Source: Pestalotiopsis fici W106-1 (Eukaryota > Ascomycota > Sordariomycetes > Amphisphaeriales > Sporocadaceae). Taken from it: DNA of 64,000 nt. Position numbers and translations under genes: made by a program. The stretch lies in assembly GCF_000516985.1 (NCBI RefSeq), contig NW_006917093.1, positions 2,666,001-2,730,000 on the forward strand, read 5' to 3'. Below, piece by piece: positions 10,857 through 21,421 of this stretch. The stretch's first letter is position 1, and each line of letters begins with the position of its first letter. The notes beneath the pieces are model-generated. The model did not search any database, was not told the DNA's origin, and worked only from the letters and a program-made list of their open reading frames with translations.

Positions 10857-11908
10857 AGTACAAGATCAGTCAACTAAGATAGTACCATTGAATGCGAGGA
10901 TTGATCAAGAAGATGGAACGAGGTAAAGAAAGCAAAGTCCTAGAGGACCTTTGCTGAAAATCCTCGTAAGGCTGCGAATGCGTATTTACCCCGCGGCTTA
11001 TTCGTGCCAACGCTTCCGCTTCAGCCCGGGGGCTTATCACCTCTGATGCATGGTGGCATGCGCGCCTGCGTCCAATAGGATGCGTATACACGATTGTGGT
11101 GTTGAGAGAGTCGCACAAATTGGGCGCCGATTGCTGAGACATCGATTCAGCATGCATAGGTAACTACCTACCTAGTAGGCATGCACCAGTCTGTTTTAGC
11201 CAATCAAAAAGTAAGAACATCTACCCGTCAAAAGTGTGCCATACAAGTCGGGCGACAGTTGTAGACATTAAGACTGAACAGGCCAAATTGCGCTTGCACA
11301 CAGAATTATATAGGCGACGGCTTAACAGTAATTAGGTACATTTGAACTTGCTAAGTACCCCATCACGTTTGTCCCACCCCAATCGCCGGCTCACTACTCG
11401 GCCCCCAAATCCTGGCTGGCAACTAAATTACAGTTCTCTGTTATCATCAATCCGGGTGGAGCTGTACATACCCGGAGCCGTAAGTCAAGCAGTTTTCGAC
11501 AAACATCTATGTTTACCGATTGACTATTTAGTAGCCACAATTAGTATTGGTCAGCTTTGACCATATGGCAAAAATAATGCTTGTCACAACTGCTAATCAC
11601 CTAGTTTATGTCAGGACTGTGTACTTGAGGGAGTACCCTGGACTGCTTTCGTCCATTCATGACCGGACCGAGAGATGATGTAGTTCGATTTTCGGCAAAT
11701 CATGGACCAAACGATCGTCTCATTAGGAAACATTGAATATGGCTTTTCCAACCTTTTGGTATTACAGTGGCTAAGGGAGCATTCCATTGCGTGAAAGCGC
11801 AGGGTGCCATAAGTAAGCTAGCTTTGTAAGTCGTCTGCATGTATGCAGTAAGCGACGCCGCTAGCTTCGATATTCACCGACAAGCGAAGTCTACAGTGCG
11901 ATAGTGAG

Positions 11909-11923
11909 CCCCTCCCCGAGGGG
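11909..11923. repeat. Short GC-rich hairpin
   Basis: The 15 bases CCCCTCCCCGAGGGG form a perfect six-base stem with a three-base loop. It may be part of the same small element as the hairpin at 12068-12111, or it may be chance. Confidence 0.6.
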
Positions 11924-12067
11924 TACACTGGAGCACACCCCGGAGGACATCACTCATAACACCTCAATATTTCAGCAATATTTCTGATGCGTGAAGCCCA
12001 GGGGGCCATGGCCAGCCACTCATGTGGCTAGCTCGTGCCCCATCCAGCTTGCAGTCAAGCACACATA

Positions 12068-12111
12068 CTAACCTTAGGTAAGTAGTCCTCCCGTAAGGAG
12101 GACTAGGTTAG
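12068..12111. repeat. Nested inverted repeat (9 bp stem, 6 bp outer arm)
   Basis: TAGTCCTCC (12083-12091) and GGAGGACTA (12097-12105) form a perfect stem with a five-base loop. Outside it CTAACC (12068-12073) pairs with GGTTAG (12106-12111), leaving a nine-base one-sided bulge. It could be the end of a miniature transposable element or a transcribed hairpin; no target-site duplication was recognised. Confidence 0.7.
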
Positions 12112-12444
12112 ATCAATACATCCATCTTTACTACACTAAATTGACCCCATAGGGCACCATATCAATTTCCATCGTTCCTGCATAGGAGGGCAAGGATCTT
12201 GTATCTATTGTAATGTTGCGTAGCATAACGGATCTACGGATCGCGCGGTCCCTCTTCTCGTTTTTTTTTTTAAACCAGCTCTGCCCAAATGATATCCATT
12301 CACTCTTCCATGCTTTTTCAATCAGCAACTTGACAACGACAGCCGGGTAGTTGGTATCATGAAGCGATAAGCTCACATACTCGCCTCCTTTGGCATGTTG
12401 TTGTTTCCATCACATTCTTTATCTGCGCAAGGCTCGCCATCGAG

Positions 12445-14187
12445 ATGTCGGGACAAAAGCATCAATATCACCATTTCCTTTCGACGCTTGGTTTAGGGGG
12501 GTAAGTAGCCAATGAATCTTTTTACTTTTTTTTTTTTTTTTTTTTTTTTCAGAAGAAAAAAAAAGACAGAAAGAAAAAAGAGAAATAGAAGAGGAAAAAA
12601 AAAGAAGAAGAAGAAATTGAACGCTAATCACTACATCTAATTTACCAGAACACAAGTCGTCTTCTCCTTATTTGCGGGCCAAGCGGTTGTAAGTTGTCTC
12701 CCAAGTCTTGTATTAAAAGGCATTCGAATGACGATTTCTACCTACAGATTCATTTAAAAGCCTTTGGCCTCAACCCATTCGAAATCGCAGTGACTCTCCT
12801 CTTTGGCCCGTTATGCGGTGCCATTCTCCCTCCGTTTTTCGGATCATGGAGCGACCAATGTCAGTCATCATGGGGCAGGCGGCGACCATTCATCTTTTGG
12901 GGGACGGTGGTCATGGTCTTTGCCATGCTGTCATTGGCCTGGGCCGATTCCATCACCAAAGCCGTGATGCCGTCTACCACGGCATCCGCGACTGCTAGGA
13001 CGGTCTTGGTCTCAGTCTCCATGATCTTGACACTGGCTGTCTTTATCGCCGTGCAAGCCGTCCAGGTCGGCCTCCGCGCCTCGCTCACGGATGGATCGAC
13101 ACCAACGCAGCAGTCGAGAGCAAACACGTGGGCTGGCCGCCACATTACCATTTCTGGATTCTTGGCCTATTTCGCAGCATATATGGGACCTACAAAAGAT
13201 GAGGCAGGTCCCGAAGGCACCGTCTTCGCACGCACTAGCATTGTCACGACGATTTACCTTGCCATTACCGTTCTCATTACATGCTTGTATATCCCTGATG
13301 ACCAGACAACTACACTCGAGATCCCCAGGACACAAAGAGTGGCGGGTATGAGACTTATACGGCGAGTTCTACTCGGGAATTCTAGTCAAATCAGAGGAAT
13401 TCTTCTCGTGCAATTCTTTTCATGGCTTGGGTGGTTTCCTCTGCTATTCTATACAGTGCCGTAAGCCAGCCTTTACCTCCACCCATCAACACATTGACTG
13501 ACTTGGTATGTGCAGATATGTGAAGAGCTTGGGTAAGAATATCATGCTCAGATGATTCGTCATGACTGTCTAACATGCGCCGCTCTAGATCAATCGTATC
13601 AAACGACTAACACAAACTCTGGAGCGCTAGCTCCGCTGTCATACTCTGCGGTCTCTATGCTCATGGCATTCATTTGGACCAGCCGGTCCTCCAGGGATGG
13701 CACTGCATTCAAGTTTAGCGCTTCGCTATCCATCAGCGACCGAGATATCTGGATCGCATCACACTGCATCTTTGGCTGGTCAATGCTCGGTACCTTCTTC
13801 ATCACTTCTGCCCTTGGCACTGTCTTGCTCTTCAGCGCAGTAGGTATCAGCTGGGCCGTCACCTCTCGCGTGCCCTACTCACTCATGGGTGATGAATTAT
13901 CTCGAGGGTCGTCAGAATGGAGTGAAGACGAATTCGACGACGTGTCGGACCATCACGGTCTAGTGTATGGGCTCCATAACCTCGCCATCTGTCTTCCACA
14001 AATCTTGATCATGGCTTTGATGGGCTTGGTGTGGCTATTCACTCAAACAGACGATAGCACTTCTGGTGTAGTGTGGTTCCTTCGGTTGGGCGGGCTGAGC
14101 GCGTTCGCTGCGGCGTACTTTGCAACGAAGCTGGCTGAAAATCAGTCCAGTGTTGGAGATCTCATTGAGGTAGAACAGCAAAGATAA
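12445..14187 (+). CDS. MFS transporter, sucrose/alpha-glucoside (SUT-like) type
   Basis: Five exons (12445-12500, 12649-12688, 12748-13460, 13516-13532, 13589-14187) join in phase to 474 residues. The start MSGQKHQYHH leads into STLGLGGTQVVFSLFAGQAV, the usual first helix of this family, which an unspliced reading would miss. SDQCQSSWGRRRPFIFWG is the loop 2-3 signature of sucrose/GPH-type carriers, and GISWAVTSRVPYSLMGDE is typical of late helices. The fourth exon is only 17 bp (YVKSLG). The length fits a 12-helix carrier. Relatives include plant SUTs and the fission-yeast alpha-glucoside permease Sut1, so proton-coupled disaccharide uptake at the plasma membrane is the best guess. Substrate is not shown by sequence. 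The small exons 2 and 4 are the least certain. Confidence 0.85.
12526..12616. repeat. Poly(T) run followed by purine-only tract inside intron 1 of the transporter
   Basis: A run of 24 T (12526-12549) is followed after CAG by about 65 bases almost entirely of A and G. The two halves can pair. It lies in the unusually long (148 bp) first intron and creates a decoy TTTCAG acceptor at 12550-12552. Confidence 0.8.
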
Positions 14188-14774
14188 CCGAGCTCTTTGA
14201 TGCCAATTACATTTGAAATCATGCTTAAGTCCTTTTGTCTCGGCTATTGACGACGGTCCCAAATGTCGGGCTCGATTTTGGGTGAATCTGAAGAATGACA
14301 GTACCTAGAGCTGTATTGTGAGGAACTCGTTATGTTCATGTTCCAGCATATGAATCCTTCAAAGTCGCTACCACGTTATTGGTCCCGTGCCTGTGGTGTG
14401 TGACCCTGCTACGGCGGGCTCCCAGCTAAGCGAACAACATAATGCAAATGGGAAGCCCCAAGATAAGCTGTATTCCATGACCGTAGGCCCCCCTGATGCA
14501 GCTGTAGGATTGTGCATGCATCGATACAAGGTAACCCCGCTGCAAATGTTACCCATCTAACCCAAAATATTTCGCGGTTACAGCATGGGCGCCCTAGAGA
14601 AAATATGTCACTGACAGCTCGAGTATATAGTGATTGGTGCACCTGTGTATGGCATAACTTGAGTCAATATCCACATGCCAAGCCAACTCCTGCACAATTC
14701 CGAAAGCCAATCTTTGAAATAATTACTGTCTTTTAGTTGTCCTACAACCGAGTATACCAAAGAAATTGCCCAGC
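14188..14774. other. Intergenic region, transporter to DUF1993-like gene
   Basis: No supported gene. It contains the transporter's 3' flank and the promoter of the next gene. Nothing distinctive was seen. Confidence 0.6.
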
Positions 14775-15272
14775 ATGGCAGACGTCAACATATACGACAT
14801 CAGCGCCCACCACTACATTGGGGCGCTCACCGTGCTCGTCGACATACTCAAAAAGGCGGCGCAGCAGCCCGACGCTTCCACCTTTCCAGACGCCACCCTG
14901 ATTGCCGACATGAAGCCGCTGACCTTTCACGTGCAGTCCGTGACCAAGACGGTCAGCCGCTCGCTGTCGCGGCTGTTGGAGACGGAGGTCCAGGCGTGGG
15001 AGGACACGGAGACGACCATGGAGGAGCTTATCCAGCGCGCCGAGGCGTGCCTTGCCATGCTGAGGGGTCTTGATCCGGCGACGTTTGTTGGCAAGGAGAA
15101 GACGGTCATTTCCCTACCCGCGGGCGAGTTTGTGGGAAAGCAATTTATTCTGGGTTTCGGGGTGCCCAATATTTACTTTCACCTCAATATGGTGTACGCC
15201 ATCCTACGGATGAAGGGCGTGCCGCTAGGAAAAGCGGATTACCTCTCGCCGTGGCACCGACCTGAAGCATGA
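14775..15272 (+). CDS. DUF1993-family protein (four-helix, DinB-like fold)
   Basis: A single exon encodes 165 residues starting MADVNIYDISAHHYIGAL. The pattern matches the DUF1993 family: an N-terminal helix around Y...L...L...IL, LIADMKPLTFHVQSV in the middle, and LPAGEFVGKQFILGFGVPNIYFHLNMVYAILR near the end, with a final GKADYL. Family members are about 170 residues and are predicted to adopt a DinB-like helical bundle; their biochemical role is unknown. The conserved histidines (HHY, TFH, YFHL) could bind a metal, as in DinB relatives, but that is inference. An ATG at 14775 is preferred because the family begins just there. Confidence 0.8.
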   Translation: MADVNIYDISAHHYIGALTVLVDILKKAAQQPDASTFPDATLIADMKPLTFHVQSVTKTVSRSLSRLLETEVQAWEDTETTMEELIQRAEACLAMLRGLDPATFVGKEKTVISLPAGEFVGKQFILGFGVPNIYFHLNMVYAILRMKGVPLGKADYLSPWHRPEA

Positions 15273-16276
15273 AAGTGCCATAGGCACGATTTCAACAAGA
15301 TGGTACAAGGGACTCACTATCCAGAGAGGATTTATTTTCAGGCTCACAAACTTGGTCTGACTATCACGCTCGACTCGCTACATGGTCAGATGAAATGCTG
15401 GGCTCACAAGATATGAGGGCTTATCGTTTTCGCTGTTGCCAGATGCGCAGTGAAATCGCAACAGGGTATCATATAATGTATTCAATACTGCTTGGAGGGG
15501 AAATCTGGCCTGCCCAAGGGATGCATTTTTCTTAACGTGAATTTTCTGAATCCTCTACCTCTCAAAATGTGACTTGTGCCTTCTCCTAGGCACATGCCCT
15601 ATCTGAGAATCTGAGAGCCTTCCATGGATGGCGTGTACTTTGAGCGATTGCCAACACCGCATTTCTTACTCACGAGCCTCTCGAACCCCATCTCAAGATG
15701 GGGGTAATATGGCAATACAAGAAACCGTCTTTGCTTTTGCGTAGTGATAACAAATAGCTGACGTGCTCAATGTGTTTTGTCTCATCCTCAATCAAATGCC
15801 GTCAGATGCTGTACTGGGACGGTACCGATATATCCAGCAAAGAGGGTTACCCATGACCAAGAAAGAGCAGTAAGAAATTCTCACGACAATAATCGTTGAC
15901 AAGTCAAATTGCACGAAAAGCTTGTCAAGACTGAATCCGGTTCACTCCCACCTGCAACCGGATTTGTGTTTTCTGTATGGGTCTTGATATTGAGCCTGTT
16001 GTACACCGCATCTTTAGTATGTATCATGGTGAGCCACACAGCTCTTCGTTATAATCTCAGCCAGAAGCGTTGACCGCGTCCAGTCGAAATGGACTCGCCG
16101 AATGCATTCAGCGTCTGACTGGTGACCTTCGAATGAGGGCCAATCATAATAATGACCGGCGCGCTATCTTGCCTTTGGCGGCCACATGTGCCTGCTGTGA
16201 AGGACAATAGAATTTGCTGTCATTTTTTGAAAGCCTCTTTCTTCCAGTAGTGTTTCTGTGATTGAAACTCCCTCCA
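15273..16276. other. Convergent intergenic region, 1.0 kb
   Basis: This lies between the 3' ends of the DUF1993-like gene and the minus-strand QutR gene. No frame with protein features and no repeat was found. Confidence 0.6.
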
Positions 16277-18788
16277 TCAATGAGTCGCTTCAAATGGTGC
16301 GCAATTCTTTTCCCAGTTTTCGTTGCAAACTGCGCGCATCAAGGACTTGGGTGCGTTGCGCCCCGTAAGTAGTTCAAAAGACTCCATCGCCATTTCAGCA
16401 ACAACCTCGAGACCGTCAACAATGACCCAGGAGCTGTTGCCCGCTTCTCGAATCTCACGCATTTGTCTAATCATAGCTGTGATCAGAGGTTCGTATGCCA
16501 GCTGTTGGAAAAGTATCAGTACATATCTCCTGACAGTGTAAGTGATTAGTTCGTGGACTTGCCTCTACAACAACACCGCCAGTGGGGCTCTTTAGCCACT
16601 GCGTCGGGAGTCTGAAGTTGACTTTTGAATCGTGAACTTCGCCGCCTGCTGCTACGCAAGAGACTATCATCGTAGGCTGTTGGTATCCTTCTGGCCAACT
16701 TTGTGTCATAGACTCGAGGACGTGACAGATCTCGGAACCATTGTGCATTGTATTGTGTGCCCTAGCCCAACTATTGAAGTGATCTGCCACTTTGTCGGCA
16801 TTGGCCTTGGTCCGGTTGTACAGAAAGATCTTGCGGCACCCGAGCTTGATCAGGGCATAGATGGCTGCTCTCGCCATGCCACCAGCGCCTATGACCAATC
16901 CTGTAGTGCGCGAGGGCTGGACGGTATTTCGTGGACTGATGCCGCGTCGCAGGCAAGTCATGATAGAACTCCAATCAGTATTGTCTCCATAGAATTTGTT
17001 TGCTGATCCAGCCCGATTGCGCCTGTTTGCATGTTCCAGTATAGAGGAAGATTCGCCTCGAAGTGGAAGAAGAGTATTGACTGCACCAATGGCCTTGGCG
17101 TGCGTGCTGAGATGATCGACATGATCCATCATCACCACCTTGAAAGGCGCCGTCAATTGTGCCCCTCCAAAATCAGGCTCGCGGCGCAACCTGTCCAATT
17201 CTTCAAGGCGATCACAAGCCCGCGCATCGAAAGAATGTGGCATCATGAGAGCCTCATAAGCTGCTCGGTGCATGGCCGGCGACACAGAGTAGTAGACCTG
17301 GGAGCCCAGTGTGTAAAACTTTAGGGCTTGAAGACTTCCATGGCGAAACATGATGCGCAGTGAGCCCCGAGTCGAATTTGCTCCAGCGAGATGTTCCCGC
17401 GATGATCCTTTGATTGCATTGTGTCCAACAGGTATGAATGTCCAGGATCGAAAGGGGCCTTCGGTGTCGCCCAAGATGCTGCTGTTGACGGCGCCCAAAA
17501 CAGAATATTCATAGGCTACAATGTGTGGTTTGGGGTCAGGCATAGCGGCGACGGCGTCTAGGAGTTGCTGGCGGCCATTCGCATCGCGATCCTGGATGCA
17601 AAACCTTGCGAACCGAACAATACTGCAGCCCATGACCTGGGCTCGTCGATATTGCTCCAGGTAGATGGGATTCGTCCACTTTGGTGCGTTGAAGCCTTTC
17701 ATGGTAAAGTTTCCAATGATCTTGGTCCTACCTCGCATGGCAAGTACCGTGGATACTATGCTCTCGTTGCGTTCCAGGTCAAGACTAAGATACTCCACAC
17801 CGAGTCTAAGTCCATGCAAGAATAGACGAAGGTCCTGTATGTCCCTTTCGTCTTGTGTTCTCTGGCGCTCCTCGCGCGGTACTTCTTCCACATGATATAG
17901 TATCGGCAAGTTGAGCTTGCGTCGAATCAACGCGACCTGCATGGCCAAGAAATCCAGAATATTGTCCGGCCAGGTATCAACAATGATCTCTACCGCATCA
18001 GCACCAGACTCGAGGTCTGTCATATTGATATCTTGACTCAAAAGGTCAGATAGCCGCAGTCGAAGCACGAATGAATAGGCACGATACTCGGGTGGTATCG
18101 CGTTGATGGAGAACGGATTCTCTAACCAGGACCGTGTCAGACCTTGGCCAGTCACCGAGTCAACAAATTTTCTAAAGTCCTCCTTGACTTGAAGCAGTCT
18201 GGCCGATGCCATGGAGACGGACCGCAGTCCTGATTTGCTTGATTCATCGCCCTCGCCACTGTTGTCTGACAAATTGTAGTACTCGACGTTGGTGCAATCG
18301 CGTAGCTTCCCATCAGCAAGGAACAACCGCTCTGCATCCGCAACGGGTATCTTGAGCAATCGATAAGTTTCCTCCTTGTCACGATGGACATAGATGACAG
18401 GGTTGGTTTCTGAGTATTGTCGCAACAATTCCTTGGTCTCTTTGCTCCATGTTCCCATTCCGCACTCAATGACACAATTGTACTGATTGTCGCGCAACAC
18501 CTGTGCAAGTGTCAGGGTCAGCTGGGTGTTGAGAGCTTCCTTGCCATATTTTTCCAGAAATTGGGCCCTGCTGCACCCCGTCGCCTGTTGAAAGTAGTGA
18601 TCTTCAATCAGGAGACGCCGATGCAGATAGTTAGCGCCGATAAATCCGAGGGTGCGTTTCCCAGCACCACGACATCCTACGAGAACAATTGAGGCGTCTG
18701 GATGAAAGTTTCTGCGATTCAGTACCGGAAGACTGGTTGGGCTGTCCACCTCCATCTCCTGCATCTCGTCAGGACTCCTCTTTATCAT
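16277..18788 (-). CDS. qutR: Quinate pathway repressor, QutR / qa-1S type (kinase-like, dehydroquinase-like and shikimate dehydrogenase-like domains)
   Basis: Two exons (18788-16563 and 16501-16277) give 816 residues. The protein is homologous to the three C-terminal domains of the pentafunctional AROM enzyme, the known origin of fungal quinate repressors. The N-terminal shikimate-kinase-like part has P-loop GCRGAGKRTLG and ECGMGTWS. The middle, from about residue 240, is type I dehydroquinase-like (DAVEIIVDTWPDN, EYLSLDLERNE, IIGNFTMKGFNAPKW). The C-terminal part is shikimate-dehydrogenase-like (SVSPAMHRAAYEALMM, TAPFKVVMMDHVD, VIGAGGMARAAIYAL). Repressors of this kind sense quinate pathway intermediates and silence the activator QutA/qa-1F. 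The intron at 16502-16562 is GC-AG. The published repressors are about 100 residues longer, so the N-terminal tail is short or an upstream exon was missed. No other quinate gene is visible in the window. Confidence 0.85.
16502..16562 (-). other. GC-AG intron in the QutR gene
   Basis: On the minus strand the 61 bp intron begins GCAAGT and ends CCAACAG. Splicing joins GGVVVE to LAYEPLITAMIRQM in phase 0, which restores the usual C-terminal sequence of this family. Without it the frame runs into unrelated sequence. Confidence 0.85.
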
Positions 18789-20190
18789 GACTGCTGGCGA
18801 ATTGTGGTGTGCTCTCTCGGATAGTTTTTTTGCGCCTCGGTGGTAGACCTAGTGGTGATTGAAGCTTGCACAGGAAGCTTTCTTGCTGACTACGCAACCT
18901 CAGGTTCAGCATGAAGCTGTAAAAAGGGAAGAGACGCTGGCCCAAATAGGTTTTGTGGGTGTATCGCATAAACGGGCAACCGCGCCAGTTATACTTGCGG
19001 CTAGAACCCCTCACTACAAATATGCAGTCTGTCGTTTTTGCTCATTTGAGACAGATCGAGATTTGGCCGTGATGAGAAGCTTGTCAAACAATAAGCAGAA
19101 AGCGGGGGATCCGGGGGAAACGGGGGTTATTTTGACGATAATGGGATGTTTAACAAGTCAGGACATGTCAGGACGGCGAGATATAGTATCATCATATTCA
19201 CAGAGTCGACAAGGGAACTGGCCACCCCGGAAAAAGCGACAGACAGAACGTTCAGCCATGGGGGCGGGCGGCGCTACGGGTGATCGATCTCACGGTAGCG
19301 TCGGCAGTACTTGCCGGCTAGGAAGACAGGAGAAACCAAACTTCGGCCTTTTTTTGTCCCAGCCCAGCGAGAGAGCAGAGAACAGCCACAGCATAATAAA
19401 TAGGTACACACACGCGCGCCACAACTTTGGTCTTGAGCCATTTGGCAAAGCACAGTTGACAGCGTCACACAAGAGAAAAGACTCACGATCTCACAAATTC
19501 TAGTGCAGGATAACAAGGGCGTGTTGTAGCATTGACACAATCATCAATGTCAGCAAATTAGGAAGGGGAAAATGTCCTCAATATGCACTGTCCCTGTGCC
19601 CGCCGGCTGAGTAATACATGTATCTTAGCGACCAAAGCGCAAAGCACTTTCCTGTTAGATTAGACAGAACAGACCTGGGGTAAAAGTTGACGAAGCCAAA
19701 ACCCCTCCAATGCATTCACTAGCCCCACTATCCCTCCAGTCAAGTCTGTTCATTTGGAAGGGAAGGGCTGGACACTTGAAGCTTACGACGGGCATTTGAT
19801 AGCGCTGCGTTCACTGCGACCTGCACCTGCACTTGCTCCTACCCGTAGTAGGTCCGTTTTCGTCTCAAACCCGCCGCATCTCCGAGATCAATTATCGTCG
19901 TCCATCACGTGCCTCACTTGTTCTGTTACTGGGTTGAAAACGCGCGGCCATTACACATCTACGTCTGCTATTCGATACATCCACATTGAACAAAGACTTT
20001 GTACACCAAGGGCTAGGAGAGTCATTTTTTTTTTCAAGGAACCAGTCAGCAATTTGAGGCTGGTGTACAAACACTTGGGCCGTTCGTCTGTCTTGGCGCG
20101 GCCCCTCTCCTCCTCAAGACTACCTGGGTCTCCAAGTTGAGAGCTGTAGAGGAGGGCATCTTACCCCTCGAATCCTGGGGTGGAGGAGCC
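18789..20190. other. Divergent intergenic region, QutR to Zn2Cys6 gene
   Basis: Promoters of QutR (minus) and the zinc-cluster factor (plus). A 214-codon plus frame at 18859-19503 has low-complexity basic composition and no domain, so it was not called. The 5' leader of the zinc-cluster gene appears long, with T- and A-rich runs near 20025-20035. No repeat element was recognised. Confidence 0.55.
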
Positions 20191-21421
20191 ATGAGCGACG
20201 CCGAAAGCGATGATGGCAAGCGGGCGTCCAAGAAACGCAAGGCCAGCCGCGCCTGCGATCGGTGTAACGTTCAGCACCAGCCGTGTGACAATGCATCACC
20301 CAAGTGCAGTGTCTGCGAACGCGCTGGCACCGACTGCACCTACAACAGACCCATTCGCAAACGTGGTCCACGTACTGGCTACACCGCACAGCATGGAGAA
20401 CGCTTGTGGGGGCTGATCTTGAGTGCAAACCCGGACCTCGAGGATATAGTCCTTCAGATTCTTGCTAGTGGCACATATGGGAACACTGGAATTCCAAATG
20501 CCGACTATTTCAGGAATAACGATCATCAGTCAGAGCTGGTTAACAATTTCAACGAGAGCCGCCTCGGTCGCTTCGTCCAGCATGGCGAGCTGCCCAGCCT
20601 AGATGAGCTTCGGAAAAACCAGGTGGCTGCACGAGCCGCCGCTCATCTGTCGACTGCCAACAATGTCCCCCACGGTATCAGTCATGGCCTGAGCGACGTT
20701 GGATCACTTAAAGGGCCCCGTTCCAGGCGCAGCACCATTTCGGCGGCGTCAAGGCCATCACCCATCGTGAACCCTCATGGCGCTCCTCAAAACCCGGGTG
20801 ATATATACACTCTTAGTGACGACATTCGGAAACGTTCATTTCAACAAGAACCCGGGGAAGGCAGCCAGACGCTGGGACCTTCGCCTCATGCCGTTGCTCA
20901 GACTCCTGACTGGAACAGTTTTGCAGGAACTGGGAATGGTAACAGTACAGCAGCCTTTGACTTTATGCCTGATAGTTTTACACATGATTACGGCTCTCTA
21001 TTGCGGACTCCTGCCCCGAATGGAGGAAGTATTTCAGCAACCCACAACTCCAATGCGTCTACCAGCATCTCCAAGGGCCCCGAGGCTTCGCTGACGAGTG
21101 CAAATATTGCCGGCCTACAGTCAGGCTCGCAAAGCGTCGACTTTGACTTTCCAGATATCAACCAATGGTAACACACCACCGCTTATGTTCCCCCCAAAGA
21201 AAAGAAGAAAATGGAGCTAATATCATGCAAGGTACGATTCGATTCCAACTGATACCCTGCTTAATCTGGGCTTTACGGGAGGCGATGATATGGCTCAAGA
21301 CTTTTTGGAATTATGCGAGAATCCAGAGCCTTTTGATAATGCGCCAATCACGCCGGCTGGACAAGATGAAGACGAGGAAGCAGTTTGGCGCCGTCTAGTG
21401 ATGCGAGGACGGTTTGTCTGA
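20191..21421 (+). CDS. Zn2Cys6 (fungal binuclear cluster) transcription factor
   Basis: Two exons (20191-21167, 21232-21421) give 388 residues. The binuclear cluster at about residues 22-49 fits CX2CX6CX6CX2CX6C exactly (CDRCNVQHQPCDNASPKC, then CSVCERAGTDC). A basic linker follows (RPIRKRGPRTGY), then a short helical segment GERLWGLILSANPDLEDIVLQIL. The rest is Ser/Asn/Pro-rich, and the C-terminus is acidic and hydrophobic (TLLNLGFTGGDDMAQDFLEL), which looks like an activation domain. No fungal_trans middle-homology domain is present, which makes it a short factor. The unspliced frame stops at 21171; splicing 21168-21231 restores the acidic tail. An in-frame ATG at 20137 would add 18 residues; the start at 20191 (MSDAESDDG) is preferred. 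Target genes are unknown. Confidence 0.85.

Larger units (their letters stand above)
10857..12444. other. Divergent intergenic region, receptor to MFS transporter
   Basis: The promoters of the NOD-like receptor (minus) and the transporter (plus) lie here. No supported gene. A 95-codon minus-strand frame at 10870-11157 lacks protein features. The region holds two G/C-rich hairpins, listed separately. Confidence 0.55.

Noticed and set aside
12694..12747. ATG at 12694 as start of the MFS transporter
   Set aside because: This ATG lies within an intron. Using it loses the first helix; the spliced start at 12445 restores the expected GLGG start of this family.
18859..19503. 214-codon plus frame between QutR and the zinc-cluster gene
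   Set aside because: Biased, basic composition, no domain, and it lies in what must be the promoter and leader of the two divergent genes.
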